Positions 18,635-26,948 of a DNA stretch of 64,000 nt are shown here, piece by piece. The DNA is from Luteimonas sp. MC1825 (GTDB lineage Bacteria > Pseudomonadota > Gammaproteobacteria > Xanthomonadales > Xanthomonadaceae): positions 2,728,001 through 2,792,000 of the forward strand of contig NZ_CP061714.1 of assembly GCF_014764385.1 (NCBI RefSeq). Direction: 5' to 3'. Every line of letters starts with the position of its first letter. Within the stretch, counting starts at the first letter, position 1. The notes beneath the pieces were generated by a model. That model was not told where the DNA came from, did no database searches, and worked only from the letters and a program-made list of their open reading frames with translations. The position numbers were made by a program, and so were the translations under genes.

Positions 18635-19660
18635 TCAGTGGTCGCCGACCGGCTCGCGCAGCGCCATCGCGGCGCCGAGCAGCCCCGGATTGGGGTGGGT
18701 CGCGACCTGGATGGACACCGGCTCCAGGTACGCGGCAAACCGGCCCTTGGCCAGGAAGCGCTCGCGGAATGCGCTGGCGCGCAGGAATGGAATGAAGCGC
18801 GGCACGATGCCCCCGGCGATCACCACGGCGCGCGCGCCATGCACGAGGGCGAGGTCGCCGGCGACACTGCCCAGGATTGCGCAGAAGCGTGCCAGCGCGC
18901 GGCGCGACGCCACGTCGTGCCCATCCAGCGCTGCCGCCACGATGTCTGCGGGATCGCGCAGCGGCGAATCCGGAGTGGCCAGCAGGTCTGTCACGCCCGC
19001 AGTGCCCTCGCCATCGCGCTGGCGCAGCACCGCATCGATCGCGGCCAGGCCGTTGCCCGAGAGCAGCCGCTCCCAGGACACGCGCCCGTGCCGCGCAACT
19101 GCCCAGTCGGCCAGGGCGCGCTCCTCCTCGCCGAGCGGCGCGAAGCTGACATGTCCGCCCTCGGTCTCCACCGCATGCCAGCCTCGCGTGGCGTCACCCA
19201 CCAGCAGGCCGACGCCGAAACCGGTGCCCGGCCCGAGCACGGAAACCGGACCGCGCGCGATGTCGTGCCCCTGCCCGTAAAGCGCGACGCGCCCGCTGGG
19301 CGACAGCACCGGCACCGCGCGCGCGACTGCACCGAAATCGTTGATCAGGCGCAGCTCCTCCAGTCCGAGCGAGGCGCGCAACTCGTGCCGGTTGAACGAC
19401 CAGGCGCGGTTTGTCAGGCGGATCTCGTCGCCGTCGACCGGACAGGCCAGCGCGATCGCGGCGCGCCGCGGGCGCGCACCCAGGCCGGCAAGATAATGCT
19501 CGGCCGCGTGCTGCAGGCTGGCGAACCCCGCCGTGCGCAGCGACTGCGACTGCAGCAGGCGCGGTACCGGTTCGTCGGGGTCGCACAGCGCGAAGCGCGC
19601 GTTGGTGCCGCCGATATCGGCGATCAGCGCGAGGGTGTTGGTCAAGGGCGGGCTCGTCAC
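18635..19660 (-). CDS. glk: Glucokinase
   Basis: A 341-residue ROK/Glk-type kinase with the N-terminal phosphate loop ADIGGTNARFAL (about 14-25), the sugar-site segment LINDFGAVARAV, GPGTGFGVGLL, and the adenosine motif VVIAGGIVPRF. It phosphorylates glucose with ATP to feed glycolysis or the pentose phosphate pathway. The start is uncertain. GTG 19660 gives a normal N-terminus; a TTG at 19702 would extend the gene into the terminator of the upstream sRNA, so it is rejected. A TTG at 19669 is also possible. Confidence 0.9.
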   Translation of the reverse strand: MTSPPLTNTLALIADIGGTNARFALCDPDEPVPRLLQSQSLRTAGFASLQHAAEHYLAGLGARPRRAAIALACPVDGDEIRLTNRAWSFNRHELRASLGLEELRLINDFGAVARAVPVLSPSGRVALYGQGHDIARGPVSVLGPGTGFGVGLLVGDATRGWHAVETEGGHVSFAPLGEEERALADWAVARHGRVSWERLLSGNGLAAIDAVLRQRDGEGTAGVTDLLATPDSPLRDPADIVAAALDGHDVASRRALARFCAILGSVAGDLALVHGARAVVIAGGIVPRFIPFLRASAFRERFLAKGRFAAYLEPVSIQVATHPNPGLLGAAMALREPVGDH

Positions 19661-19702
19661 GGGCTCCAATGTACTTGCATACGAATCCCGGATCGCGGGC
19701 AA

Positions 19703-19827
19703 TAAAAAGCCCCGCAGGCAGGGGGGGCCGGCGGGGCTGGAGAACGGGGCTCGGGGAGAAGCCGTCGTTCCGGGGTTGATCAGCTCCAGGGGAGGGAGTG
19801 ATCAGTGACAGACCTTGCATCTGTCAC
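19703..19827 (-). ncRNA. sX13: sX13-like small regulatory RNA with C-rich loops
   Basis: On the minus strand a run of stem-loops fills the gap downstream of polA: a perfect 8-bp stem (19827-19805); a stem with bulge closing the loop CTCCCCT (19804-19777); a 9-bp interrupted stem closing TCTCCCCG (19770-19742); and a GC-rich terminator hairpin with a C7 loop followed by TTTTTATT (19738-19704). Xanthomonas sX13 is an sRNA of about 115 nt encoded beside polA, with several stem-loops that present C-rich motifs and pair with G-rich translation start regions. Size, position and loop pattern all agree. A CATATA -10 lies upstream. The exact 5' end is inferred. Confidence 0.8.
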
Positions 19828-19831
19828 GGGC

Positions 19832-19837
19832 TATATG
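19832..19837 (-). promoter_or_regulatory. -10 element of the sX13-like sRNA
   Basis: CATATA on the minus strand lies four bases before the first stem of the sRNA, so the transcript should begin at or near that stem. No consensus -35 is seen, which suggests activator dependence. Confidence 0.5.
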
Positions 19838-19855
19838 ACCACCGCGCACATTGAT

Positions 19856-19870
19856 AGTTCGTGAAGAACT
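19856..19870. promoter_or_regulatory. Inverted repeat upstream of the sRNA promoter
   Basis: AGTTC-N5-GAACT, a perfect five-base inverted repeat with a five-base centre, covers the -35 position of the sRNA promoter. It is a candidate operator for a dimeric regulator; which one is unknown. Confidence 0.35.
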
Positions 19871-19934
19871 TCGTTAACTTTCTGTTGGATTCAGCGGGCG
19901 TTTAGCGGGCTGTCAGCCACTGATCCTGAATGCG

Positions 19935-22694
19935 TCAATGCGCCTGTTCCCAGTTGTCGCCGATGCCACTGTCGACAACCAGCGGCACGCGCAGGGCCGC
20001 TGCGCCGATCATGCGCTGGACTACCGCCGGCAGCAGCGTATCGACGAAATCCGCATCGCATTCGAACACCAGTTCATCGTGCACCTGCAGGATCATCCGC
20101 GCGCGATCGACGTGCCCCGACAGCCATTCATCCACCGACACCATCGCGCGCTTGATGATATCGGCCGCGGTGCCCTGCATCGGCGCGTTGATCGCGGCGC
20201 GTTCGGCGCCCGCGCGCTGCGGCTGCGTGCCGCGGCTGATGTATTCGAGGTAGAGGCGGCGGCCGGACACCGTTTCCACGTAGCCCTGTTCGCGCGCCTG
20301 CGCGCGGGTTCGCTCCATGAAGTCGCGCACGCCCGGATAGCGCGAGAAATACAGCGCGATGTAGTCCTGCGCCTCGCCGCGCGGGATGCCCAGGTTGCGC
20401 GCCAGGCCGAACGCGCCCATGCCGTACATCAGCCCGAAGTTGATCGCCTTGGCGGCGCGGCGCTCGTCGCCGGTGACTTCTTCCAGCGTGCGACCGAACA
20501 CTTCCGCCGCGGTCGCGCGGTGGATGTCGGCACCGGCCTCGAACGCCGCGACCAGGCCGGCGTCCTCCGACAGGTGCGCCATGATCCTCAGCTCGATCTG
20601 CGAGTAGTCGCAGGCCACCAGCTTGCGGCCCGGAGGCGCGATGAACGCGGTACGGATGCGGCGGCCGTCCTCGGTGCGGATCGGGATGTTCTGCAGGTTG
20701 GGATCGCTCGACGCCAGCCGCCCGGTGGCGGCGCCGGCCTGCTGGTAGCAGGTATGCAGGCGGCCGGTGTCGGGGTTGACCATGTCCGGCAGCTTGTCGG
20801 TGTAGGTGCCGCGCAGCTTGGCCAGGCTGCGGTAATCGAGGATCACGCGCGGCAGCTCGTGCAGGTCGGCGATCGCCTCCAGCGCCTCTTCGTTGGCCGA
20901 CGGCTGGCCTTTCGGCGTCTTCACCAGCGTCGGCAGCTTCAGCTCGTCGTAGAGCAGCGCGCAGACCTGCTTGGGCGAGTCCAGGTTGAAGGTACGTCCG
21001 GCCAGTTCGGTGGCGCGCTGCTGCAATTCGAGCATGCGCCGGCCGAGTCCCGCGCCCTGGCGGCGCAGTTCGTCGCCGTCGAGCAGCACGCCATTGGCCT
21101 CGATGCGCGCCAGCACCGGCACCAGCGGCATCTCGATGTCGCGGTACACGCCCGCCAGCCCCGGCTCCTCGGCCAGCCGCGCCGACATCACGCGGTGCAG
21201 GCGCAGGGTGATGTCGGCATCTTCCGCCGCGTAGCGCGTGGCGTCGTCGATGGCCACCTGCGAGAACGGAATCTGCCTGGCGCCCTTGCCGGCGACGTCC
21301 TCGTAGGCGACGGTCTGGTAGCCGAGTTCACGCCGCGCCAGCGAATCCATGTCGTGGCGCGCGCGCCCGGAATCGAGCACGAAGCTTTCAAGCAGCGTGT
21401 CTTCGGCGTAGCCCCCGACTGCCACGCCGTGGCGGCGCAGCACGTGCAGGTCGTACTTGCCGTTCTGGCCGACCTTGCGCACCGCCGGATCCTCCAGCAG
21501 GGGCCTGAGCGCATCGAGCGCTTCGGCGCGTGGCAGCTGCGCAGGCGCGCCGGGGTAGTCGTGGCCAAGCGGCAGGTAGGCGGCGTGGCCCGGCTCGAGG
21601 CAGAAGCTGATGCCGACCAGGTTGGCGCGCATGGCGTCGAGCGCGTCGGTCTCGGTGTCGAGCGCGAACAGGCCGGCGGTGCGCAGGCGCGCGATCCAGT
21701 CGTGCAGCTGCGCGGACTCGAGCACTGTTTCATAGCGTCCGGGTGCGGCGAGCGCAGGATCGGTCGGCGCCGCCGGCGCGCTCGGCGCCACGAACCCGGC
21801 ACCGGGGCGCGTGAACCCGGCACGCGCCGGCACCACACCCGCGGCGTTGCCGCCATCGAGCTCCTTCAACGCCTGCACGAAACCGTAGCGCTGGTAGAGC
21901 ACGCGCAGGGTGTCGGTGACGGGCTCGCGCAGGCGCAGCGCGTCGGGTTCCAGGCCCAGTTCGAGATCGGTGCGGATGGTGGCCAGGGTGCGGTTGAGCG
22001 GCAGCCGGGGCAATGCCTCGCGCAGGTTGTCGCCGATCTTGCCCTTGACCTCGGCGGCATTGGCGATCACGCCGTCCAGCGAGTCATAGGCCGCCAGCCA
22101 CTTGGCCGCGGTCTTGGGCCCGCACTTGTCGATGCCTGGGATGTTGTCGACCGCGTCGCCCATCAGCGCCAGGAAGTCGACGATCTGGTCGGGGCGCACG
22201 CCGAACCTGGCGATCACCGCCTCGGCGGAATCGGTGCGGCTGCCGCTCATGGTGTTGACCAGCGCCACGCCCGGGCGCACCAGTTGTGCGAAGTCCTTGT
22301 CGCCGGTGGAGATGGTGACGTCGATGCCGTCGGCGGCGGCCGCCAGCGCCAGGGTGCCGATCACGTCGTCGGCCTCCACGCCCGGCACGCGCAGGATCGG
22401 CAGGCCCAGCGCCTCGACGATCTCGCACATGGGTTGCAACTGCAGGCGCAGGTCGTCGGGCATCGGCGGACGATTGGACTTGTAGGCCGGGAAGATGTCG
22501 TCGCGGAACGTCTTGCCGGGCGCGTCGACCACGAAGGCCACGAAATCCGGCTTTTCCTTCAGCGTGGTGCGCAGCATGTTGACCACGCCGAACAGCGCGC
22601 CGGTCGGCTCGCCCTCGGCGTTCGACAGCGGCGGCAGCGCATGGAAGGCGCGGTAGAGGTAGGAGGAACCGTCGATCAGGACCAGGCGCGTCAT
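19935..22694 (-). CDS. polA: DNA polymerase I
   Basis: A 919-residue polymerase with all three activities. The 5'-3' exonuclease domain (about 1-290) contains GDAVDNIPGIDKCGPKTAAKW. The 3'-5' exonuclease (about 325-510) keeps LDTETDA, QNGKYD and YAAEDADI, so proofreading is expected. The polymerase domain has motif A CDYSQIELR, motif B RRAAKAINFGLMYG and motif C QVHDELVFE. It removes RNA primers and fills repair gaps. A TAGAAT hexamer seven bases before the ATG suggests a very short or absent leader. The gene is divergent from the DUF2782 lipoprotein, a neighbour also seen near polA in Pseudomonas. Confidence 0.98.
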   Translation of the reverse strand: MTRLVLIDGSSYLYRAFHALPPLSNAEGEPTGALFGVVNMLRTTLKEKPDFVAFVVDAPGKTFRDDIFPAYKSNRPPMPDDLRLQLQPMCEIVEALGLPILRVPGVEADDVIGTLALAAAADGIDVTISTGDKDFAQLVRPGVALVNTMSGSRTDSAEAVIARFGVRPDQIVDFLALMGDAVDNIPGIDKCGPKTAAKWLAAYDSLDGVIANAAEVKGKIGDNLREALPRLPLNRTLATIRTDLELGLEPDALRLREPVTDTLRVLYQRYGFVQALKELDGGNAAGVVPARAGFTRPGAGFVAPSAPAAPTDPALAAPGRYETVLESAQLHDWIARLRTAGLFALDTETDALDAMRANLVGISFCLEPGHAAYLPLGHDYPGAPAQLPRAEALDALRPLLEDPAVRKVGQNGKYDLHVLRRHGVAVGGYAEDTLLESFVLDSGRARHDMDSLARRELGYQTVAYEDVAGKGARQIPFSQVAIDDATRYAAEDADITLRLHRVMSARLAEEPGLAGVYRDIEMPLVPVLARIEANGVLLDGDELRRQGAGLGRRMLELQQRATELAGRTFNLDSPKQVCALLYDELKLPTLVKTPKGQPSANEEALEAIADLHELPRVILDYRSLAKLRGTYTDKLPDMVNPDTGRLHTCYQQAGAATGRLASSDPNLQNIPIRTEDGRRIRTAFIAPPGRKLVACDYSQIELRIMAHLSEDAGLVAAFEAGADIHRATAAEVFGRTLEEVTGDERRAAKAINFGLMYGMGAFGLARNLGIPRGEAQDYIALYFSRYPGVRDFMERTRAQAREQGYVETVSGRRLYLEYISRGTQPQRAGAERAAINAPMQGTAADIIKRAMVSVDEWLSGHVDRARMILQVHDELVFECDADFVDTLLPAVVQRMIGAAALRVPLVVDSGIGDNWEQAH

Positions 22695-22701
22695 GCCGCG
22701 G

Positions 22702-22707
22702 ATTCTA
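22702..22707 (-). promoter_or_regulatory. -10 element of polA, near-leaderless
   Basis: TAGAAT on the minus strand is seven bases before the polA ATG. The divergent plus-strand hexamer CATAAT lies at 22735-22740, so the two promoters overlap. Confidence 0.45.
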
Positions 22708-22734
22708 CGTGGTCGCCGCGAGGCGGGGCTGGCG

Positions 22735-22740
22735 CATAAT
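22735..22740 (+). promoter_or_regulatory. -10 element for the DUF2782-DUF502 pair
   Basis: CATAAT is followed by GGGAGA seven bases before the ATG at 22766, giving a leader of about 19 bases. The -35 is not clear. Confidence 0.4.
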
Positions 22741-22765
22741 CACGGCCTGTCCCGGGAGATCTGCC

Positions 22766-23050
22766 ATGCGCCTTGCGACCACCCTGCTCGTTGTCCTGGC
22801 CCTTGGCGCATGCGCCAGCATGGGCGATCCCGTGACCGGGATCCCGGCCGATGCCGTCGAAGCCACCCGCACCGAATCCAATGGCGACGTGGTCACCGAG
22901 TACCGCGTCGATGGCCGCCTGCGCGCGCTGAAGATCATCCCGTCGCGCGGCGCGCCGTACTACCTGTTCGACCGCAACGGCGACGGCATCGTCGACGACG
23001 AGCGCGACGGCGTGTCCCCGGTCTACTTCAAACTGTTCGAGTGGAACTGA
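22766..23050 (+). CDS. DUF2782-family lipoprotein
   Basis: A 94-residue protein with a lipoprotein signal peptide: MRLATTLLVVLALGAC puts the lipid-modified Cys at 16. The mature part contains EYRVDGRLRALKIIPSRGAPYYL and an acidic DRNGDGIVDDE segment, typical of DUF2782, which is known only as a conserved periplasmic family near polA. The start at ATG 22766 follows GGGAGA. Its stop overlaps the start of the DUF502 gene by ten bases, so the two are co-translated. Confidence 0.85.
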   Translation: MRLATTLLVVLALGACASMGDPVTGIPADAVEATRTESNGDVVTEYRVDGRLRALKIIPSRGAPYYLFDRNGDGIVDDERDGVSPVYFKLFEWN

Positions 23051-23739
23051 AGACAGCCGGCGGCGCGGCGCCCGCGGCGCTCCCTGACGGCAAGCGCCTC
23101 AATCCGCTGCTGGGCACCTGGCTGACCGGCCTGCTGGCGGTGCTGCCGCTGGTGCTGACCGTGGTGCTGCTGGGCTGGGCGGTGGGCATCGTCAACCGCT
23201 TCATCGGCCCGAGCAGCCTGTTCGGCCGTTCGTTCACCGTGTTCGGCGACTGGTTCGCGGCGCACCCCCTGCTGGCCTACCTGTTTGGCACTTTGCTCGT
23301 GCTGGTCGCCATCTACGTGCTCGGCCTGCTGGTGCAGTCGCGCCTGAAGGCGCCGATGAAGGCGCTGCTCGACGGCACCATGCGCCGCATCCCGCTGGTC
23401 GGCAGCGTGTACGCGCTGGCCGACCGTTTCGTGTCGGTGATCGGCGATCGCCAGGAGGCGGACATCGCGGCGATGAGTCCGGTGTGGTGTTTCTTCGGCG
23501 GCGACGGCGTGGCAGTGCTCGGCCTGCTGCCCAACCCGGAACCCGTGCACATCGACGGCCGCATCTACCTGACGGTGCTGGTGCCCACCGCGCCCATCCC
23601 GGTCGGCGGCGGGCTGCTCTACGTACCAGCGGAGTGGGTGAAACCGGCCGATTTCGGCATCGACACCCTGACCAGCGTGTACCTGTCGATGGGCATCACC
23701 CTCCCGCGTGGTAAAATTCCGCGTTCCGTCGGGGAGTAG
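23041..23739 (+). CDS. DUF502-family membrane protein
   Basis: A 232-residue protein with two strong transmembrane segments (about 22-46 and 72-98) and a soluble C-terminal domain with [16 protein letters not shown] and [15 protein letters not shown], typical of DUF502. Its role is not established; relatives are found in bacteria and plants (LIKE-COV). The GTG start at 23041 overlaps the upstream lipoprotein gene by ten bases. The stop codon TAG lies inside the GGGGAGTAG motif of the candidate riboswitch upstream of mntP. Confidence 0.8.
   Translation: MELKTAGGAAPAALPDGKRLNPLLGTWLTGLLAVLPLVLTVVLLGWAVGIVNRFIGPSSLFGRSFTVFGDWFAAHPLLAYLFGTLLVLVAIYVLGLLVQSRLKAPMKALLDGTMRRIPLVGSVYALADRFVSVIGDRQEADIAAMSPVWCFFGGDGVAVLGLLPNPEPVHIDGRIYLTVLVPTAPIPVGGGLLYVPAEWVKPADFGIDTLTSVYLSMGITLPRGKIPRSVGE
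23712..23717 (+). promoter_or_regulatory. -10 element for mntP leader
   Basis: TAAAAT near the end of the DUF502 gene would start transcription about 23724, just before the GGGGAGTAG motif of the mntP leader. Confidence 0.45.
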
Positions 23740-23825
23740 GTTGGCGAGACCATCGGCACGCAGGTGCGACCTCCGGGTCGGGCACGCCGCGTGCCGTTGT
23801 CCGCACGCCCGACCCTGGACCCCGC
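23725..23825 (+). promoter_or_regulatory. Candidate manganese (yybP-ykoY type) riboswitch upstream of mntP
   Basis: The 100-base leader of the manganese exporter contains GGGGAGTAGG (23731-23740) and GGCGAGACC (23744-23752), the two conserved core strings of yybP-ykoY Mn2+ riboswitches. A GGTCGGGC...GCCCGACC stem then ends 12 bases before the ATG and could mask the start region. In typical members the two core strings are separated by two helical arms; here only three bases lie between them, so the element is either degenerate or differently folded. Confidence 0.5.
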
Positions 23826-24398
23826 ATGCATCCACTTTCGATCCTCCTGCTCGGCATCGCCATGTCGACCGACGCGTTTGCCGCCGCCGTCGGCAAGGGC
23901 GCGGCGATGCGCACGCCGCGGCTGCGCGATGCACTGCGCGCCGGGCTGATCTTCGGCGTCATCGAAGGCCTGACGCCGCTGCTCGGATGGGCACTGGGCA
24001 ATGCGGCGGCGCCCTACGTGCGTGCCTGGGACCACTGGATCGCGTTCGTGCTGCTGGTGCTGCTGGGCCTGCGCATGATCCGCGTGGGACTGCGCGACGA
24101 TGACGCCGTCACCGAATCACCCGGGCACCACCACCGCTTCTGGGCGCTCGCCGCCACCGGCCTGGCCACCAGCATCGACGCGATGGCGGTCGGCGTGGGC
24201 CTCGCCTTCCTCGACGTCAACATCCTGGTGGTGGCCGCGGTGATCGGGCTGACCACGCTGGTGATGGTGACCCTGGGCATCCTGTTGGGTCGGGTGCTGG
24301 GCGCGCTGGCCGGCAAGCGCGCCGAGATCGGCGGCGGCATCCTGCTGGTGGCGATCGGCTGCTTCATCCTCTACGAGCACATGACCGCCGTGGCGTGA
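23826..24398 (+). CDS. mntP: Manganese efflux pump MntP
   Basis: A 190-residue protein with six transmembrane segments in two homologous halves. Each half carries the family Asp motif: [14 protein letters not shown] near 12-25 and [15 protein letters not shown] near 117-131. MntP exports Mn2+ from the cytoplasm and protects against manganese excess. The upstream leader with riboswitch-like motifs fits induction by Mn2+. No clear ribosome site precedes the ATG, which could itself be part of the control. Confidence 0.95.
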   Translation: MHPLSILLLGIAMSTDAFAAAVGKGAAMRTPRLRDALRAGLIFGVIEGLTPLLGWALGNAAAPYVRAWDHWIAFVLLVLLGLRMIRVGLRDDDAVTESPGHHHRFWALAATGLATSIDAMAVGVGLAFLDVNILVVAAVIGLTTLVMVTLGILLGRVLGALAGKRAEIGGGILLVAIGCFILYEHMTAVA

Positions 24399-24479
24399 CC
24401 GGCGTCACGCACAGGTCCGCTTCACGCCGCGTACAAGGCGCGGGCAACAGACTTGCGGCAACCATGTCCCAGGAATCGC

Positions 24480-24725
24480 ATGTACGGTCGCGAGCGACGC
24501 AAGCCGCGGGCCAACGAGCCTGCCGCGCTGCGCGCCGGTCTCACCCCGGCACAATTGAAGGCACTGGAGACGCTCGAACATTTCAGCTGGACGCTGAAGT
24601 TCGTGCGCCGGCCGATGTTCCAGGATCCCATCCCGGTGGTGGTGGACCGGCATGGCACGCGCCATGCGGTGCTGCTGGCCGACGGTTCGCTGGACGAGTC
24701 GCCGGATTTCGTCATCCGCGACTGA
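24480..24725 (+). CDS. Small conserved protein of unknown function
   Basis: An 81-residue protein beginning MYGRERRKPRANEP, with a basic N-terminus, a short helix (LTPAQLKALETLEHF), and a beta-rich C-terminal half ending VLLADGSLDESPDFVIRD. The ATG has AGGA about five bases upstream. Proteins of this shape occur in Xanthomonadaceae without assigned function. It converges on uvrD, and no partner is apparent. Confidence 0.65.
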   Translation: MYGRERRKPRANEPAALRAGLTPAQLKALETLEHFSWTLKFVRRPMFQDPIPVVVDRHGTRHAVLLADGSLDESPDFVIRD

Positions 24726-24755
24726 CGCGCGCGCCGCGCGACTGGCGGTCCCCGC

Positions 24756-26936
24756 TCACGCCGGCTGCAGCTTGGCGTAGGCCATCACCAGCCACTTGCT
24801 GCCGACGTCGTCGAAGTTGACCTGCACGCGCGCATGCGCGCCGGCGCCCTCGATGTCGGTCACCACGCCACCGCCGAAGCTGGCATGCATGACGTTCTGC
24901 CCGACCATCAGGCCCGCGGAGTCCTCGACCAGCGCATGGCCGTGGTCACGCCGCGGCGTGGGCGTGTAGCGCGGCCGCTGCACCTGCACCTTCGGCCGCA
25001 CGTCGTTGATCAGGGTGGGCGGGATCTCGCGCAGGAAACGCGACGGCATGCCGTACATGTCCTGGCCGTGCAGGCGCCGCGTTTCGGCATGGCTCAGCAC
25101 CAGCTTCTGGCGCGCGCGGGTGATGCCCACGTAGGCCAGCCGCCGCTCCTCTTCCAGGCGCCCGGCTTCCTCGATGGAACGCGTGTTCGGGAACAGGCCT
25201 TCCTCCAGCCCGGCCAGGAACACCAGCGGAAACTCCAGGCCCTTGGCGCTGTGCAGGGTCATCAGCTGCACGCCGTCCTCGCCGGCCTGGGCCTGGCCTT
25301 CGCCGGCCTCGAGCGCGGCGTAGGCCAGGAAGGCGACCAGGTCGTCCATCCCGGCGCTGTCGTCGTCATCGCCGCGCACGAAGCGCGACGCCACCGACAC
25401 CAGTTCGTCCAGGTTGTCGACGCGCGAGTCGAGGCTGCCCTTGGACTCGCGCGCATAGTGCTCGCGCAGGCCCGACCGCAGCAGCACGTGGTCGATCTTG
25501 TCCTTCAATGGCAGGTCACCAAGTTCGCCGCCGATCGCGGCGATCAGCGCATGGAAGGCCGCCAGCGCGTTGCGCGCGCGGCCGGCCAGCCCGCCCGCCT
25601 GTGCCTCGCGCACCGAAGCGTCCCACAGCGACACGCTGTCGCGGCGCGCGCGCATGCGCACCTCGTCCAGGGTGCGGCCACCGATGCCGCGCACCGGCGT
25701 GTTGACCGCGCGTTCAAAGGCCGCGTCGTCGGCGTGGTTGGCGACCAGGCGCAGGTAGGCCAGCGTGTCCTTGACCTCGGCGCGCTCGAAGAAACGCACG
25801 CCGCCGTAGACGCGGTAGGGCAGCTGCGCGGCGAGCAGCTTCTCCTCGATGATCCGCGACTGCGCATTGCTGCGATAAAGCACCGCGCAATCGCCGTGGC
25901 TGCCGCCGTCGCGCACCCACTCGCGGATGCGACCGACGATGTATTCGGCCTCGTCGATCTCGTTGTAGGCCGCGAACAGGTCGATCGGGTCGCCCTGCCC
26001 GCTCTCCGTCCACAGGCGCTTGCCGAGGCGCTGCGGGTTGTGCGCGATCACCGCGTTGGCGGCGTCGAGGATGCTGGCGGTGGAACGGTAGTTCTGCTCC
26101 AGGCGGATGGTCTGCGCGCCGTCGAAATCCTGCAGGAAGCGCTGCACGTTCTCGACCTTGGCGCCGCGCCAGCCGTAGATCGCCTGGTCGTCGTCGCCGA
26201 CCACGAACACCTGGCCGGCCTCGCCGGCCAGCAGCCGCACGAAGCCGTACTGGATGGCATTGGTGTCCTGGAACTCGTCCACCAGCAGGTGCGCGAAGCG
26301 CTGGCGGTAGTGCGCCAGCAGCACCGGGGTGTCGCGCAGCAGCTCGTGTGCACGCAGCAGGATCTCGGCGAAATCCACCAGTCCGGCACGGTCGCAACGC
26401 TCCTGGTAGAGCGCGTAGGCCTTGAGCATCACCGACGACCATTCGTCCTGGCCGTCCTGGATGTGCGCCGCGCGCCGGCCCTCGTCCTTCTGCGCATTGA
26501 TCCACCACGCGATCTGCCGCGGCGGGAAGCGCGCCTCGTCCAGCTCCAGCTGCTGCACCACGCGCTTCACCAGCCGCAGCTGGTCGTCGGAATCCAGGAT
26601 CTGGAACGCCTCGGGAAGTTTGGCGTCCTGCCAGTGCAGGCGCAGCAGGCGGTGCGCCAGGCCGTGGAAGGTGCCGATCCACAGGCCGCGGCTGCCGTGG
26701 CGCAGCAGCGCGTCGGTGCGGTGGCGCATCTCGGCCGCCGCCTTGTTGGTGAAGGTCACCGCGAAGATGCCGTGTACCGGCACCGCGTAGACCTCGTTCA
26801 GCCAGGCGATGCGATGGGTGAGGACGCGGGTCTTGCCCGACCCGGCACCGGCAAGCACCAGGTAGTGGCCGGGAGGCGCGGAAACGGCCTCGCGCTGGGC
26901 CTCGTTGAGGCCGTCGAGCAGGTGGGAGACATCCAT
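24756..26936 (-). CDS. uvrD: DNA helicase II (UvrD)
   Basis: A 726-residue superfamily-1 helicase matching E. coli UvrD in length (720). It has Walker A GAGSGKTRVLTHR near residue 30, FAVTFTNKAAAEM, motif II VDEFQDTN, motif III GDDDQAIYGWRGA, LEQNYRS, and motif V-VI LMTLHSAKGLEFP and VGITRARQKL. It is a 3'-5' ATP-driven helicase that acts in nucleotide-excision and mismatch repair. The C-terminal part ends in the Tudor-like domain VNFDDVGSKWLVMAYAKLQ. A TAAAAT hexamer lies six bases before the ATG, which suggests a leaderless transcript. Confidence 0.97.
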   Translation of the reverse strand: MDVSHLLDGLNEAQREAVSAPPGHYLVLAGAGSGKTRVLTHRIAWLNEVYAVPVHGIFAVTFTNKAAAEMRHRTDALLRHGSRGLWIGTFHGLAHRLLRLHWQDAKLPEAFQILDSDDQLRLVKRVVQQLELDEARFPPRQIAWWINAQKDEGRRAAHIQDGQDEWSSVMLKAYALYQERCDRAGLVDFAEILLRAHELLRDTPVLLAHYRQRFAHLLVDEFQDTNAIQYGFVRLLAGEAGQVFVVGDDDQAIYGWRGAKVENVQRFLQDFDGAQTIRLEQNYRSTASILDAANAVIAHNPQRLGKRLWTESGQGDPIDLFAAYNEIDEAEYIVGRIREWVRDGGSHGDCAVLYRSNAQSRIIEEKLLAAQLPYRVYGGVRFFERAEVKDTLAYLRLVANHADDAAFERAVNTPVRGIGGRTLDEVRMRARRDSVSLWDASVREAQAGGLAGRARNALAAFHALIAAIGGELGDLPLKDKIDHVLLRSGLREHYARESKGSLDSRVDNLDELVSVASRFVRGDDDDSAGMDDLVAFLAYAALEAGEGQAQAGEDGVQLMTLHSAKGLEFPLVFLAGLEEGLFPNTRSIEEAGRLEEERRLAYVGITRARQKLVLSHAETRRLHGQDMYGMPSRFLREIPPTLINDVRPKVQVQRPRYTPTPRRDHGHALVEDSAGLMVGQNVMHASFGGGVVTDIEGAGAHARVQVNFDDVGSKWLVMAYAKLQPA

Positions 26937-26942
26937 CGGCGC

Positions 26943-26948
26943 ATTTTA
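26943..26948 (-). promoter_or_regulatory. -10 element of uvrD, probably leaderless
   Basis: TAAAAT on the minus strand is followed by six bases (GCGCCG) and the uvrD ATG. Confidence 0.55.

Noticed and set aside
19661..19702. A longer glucokinase starting at TTG 19702
   Set aside because: This start lies in the T-run side of the sRNA terminator; the ATP-loop already sits at a normal distance from GTG 19660.
23744..23752. Treating the mntP leader as a normal yybP-ykoY riboswitch
   Set aside because: The two core motifs lack the intervening arms, so it is listed only as a candidate.
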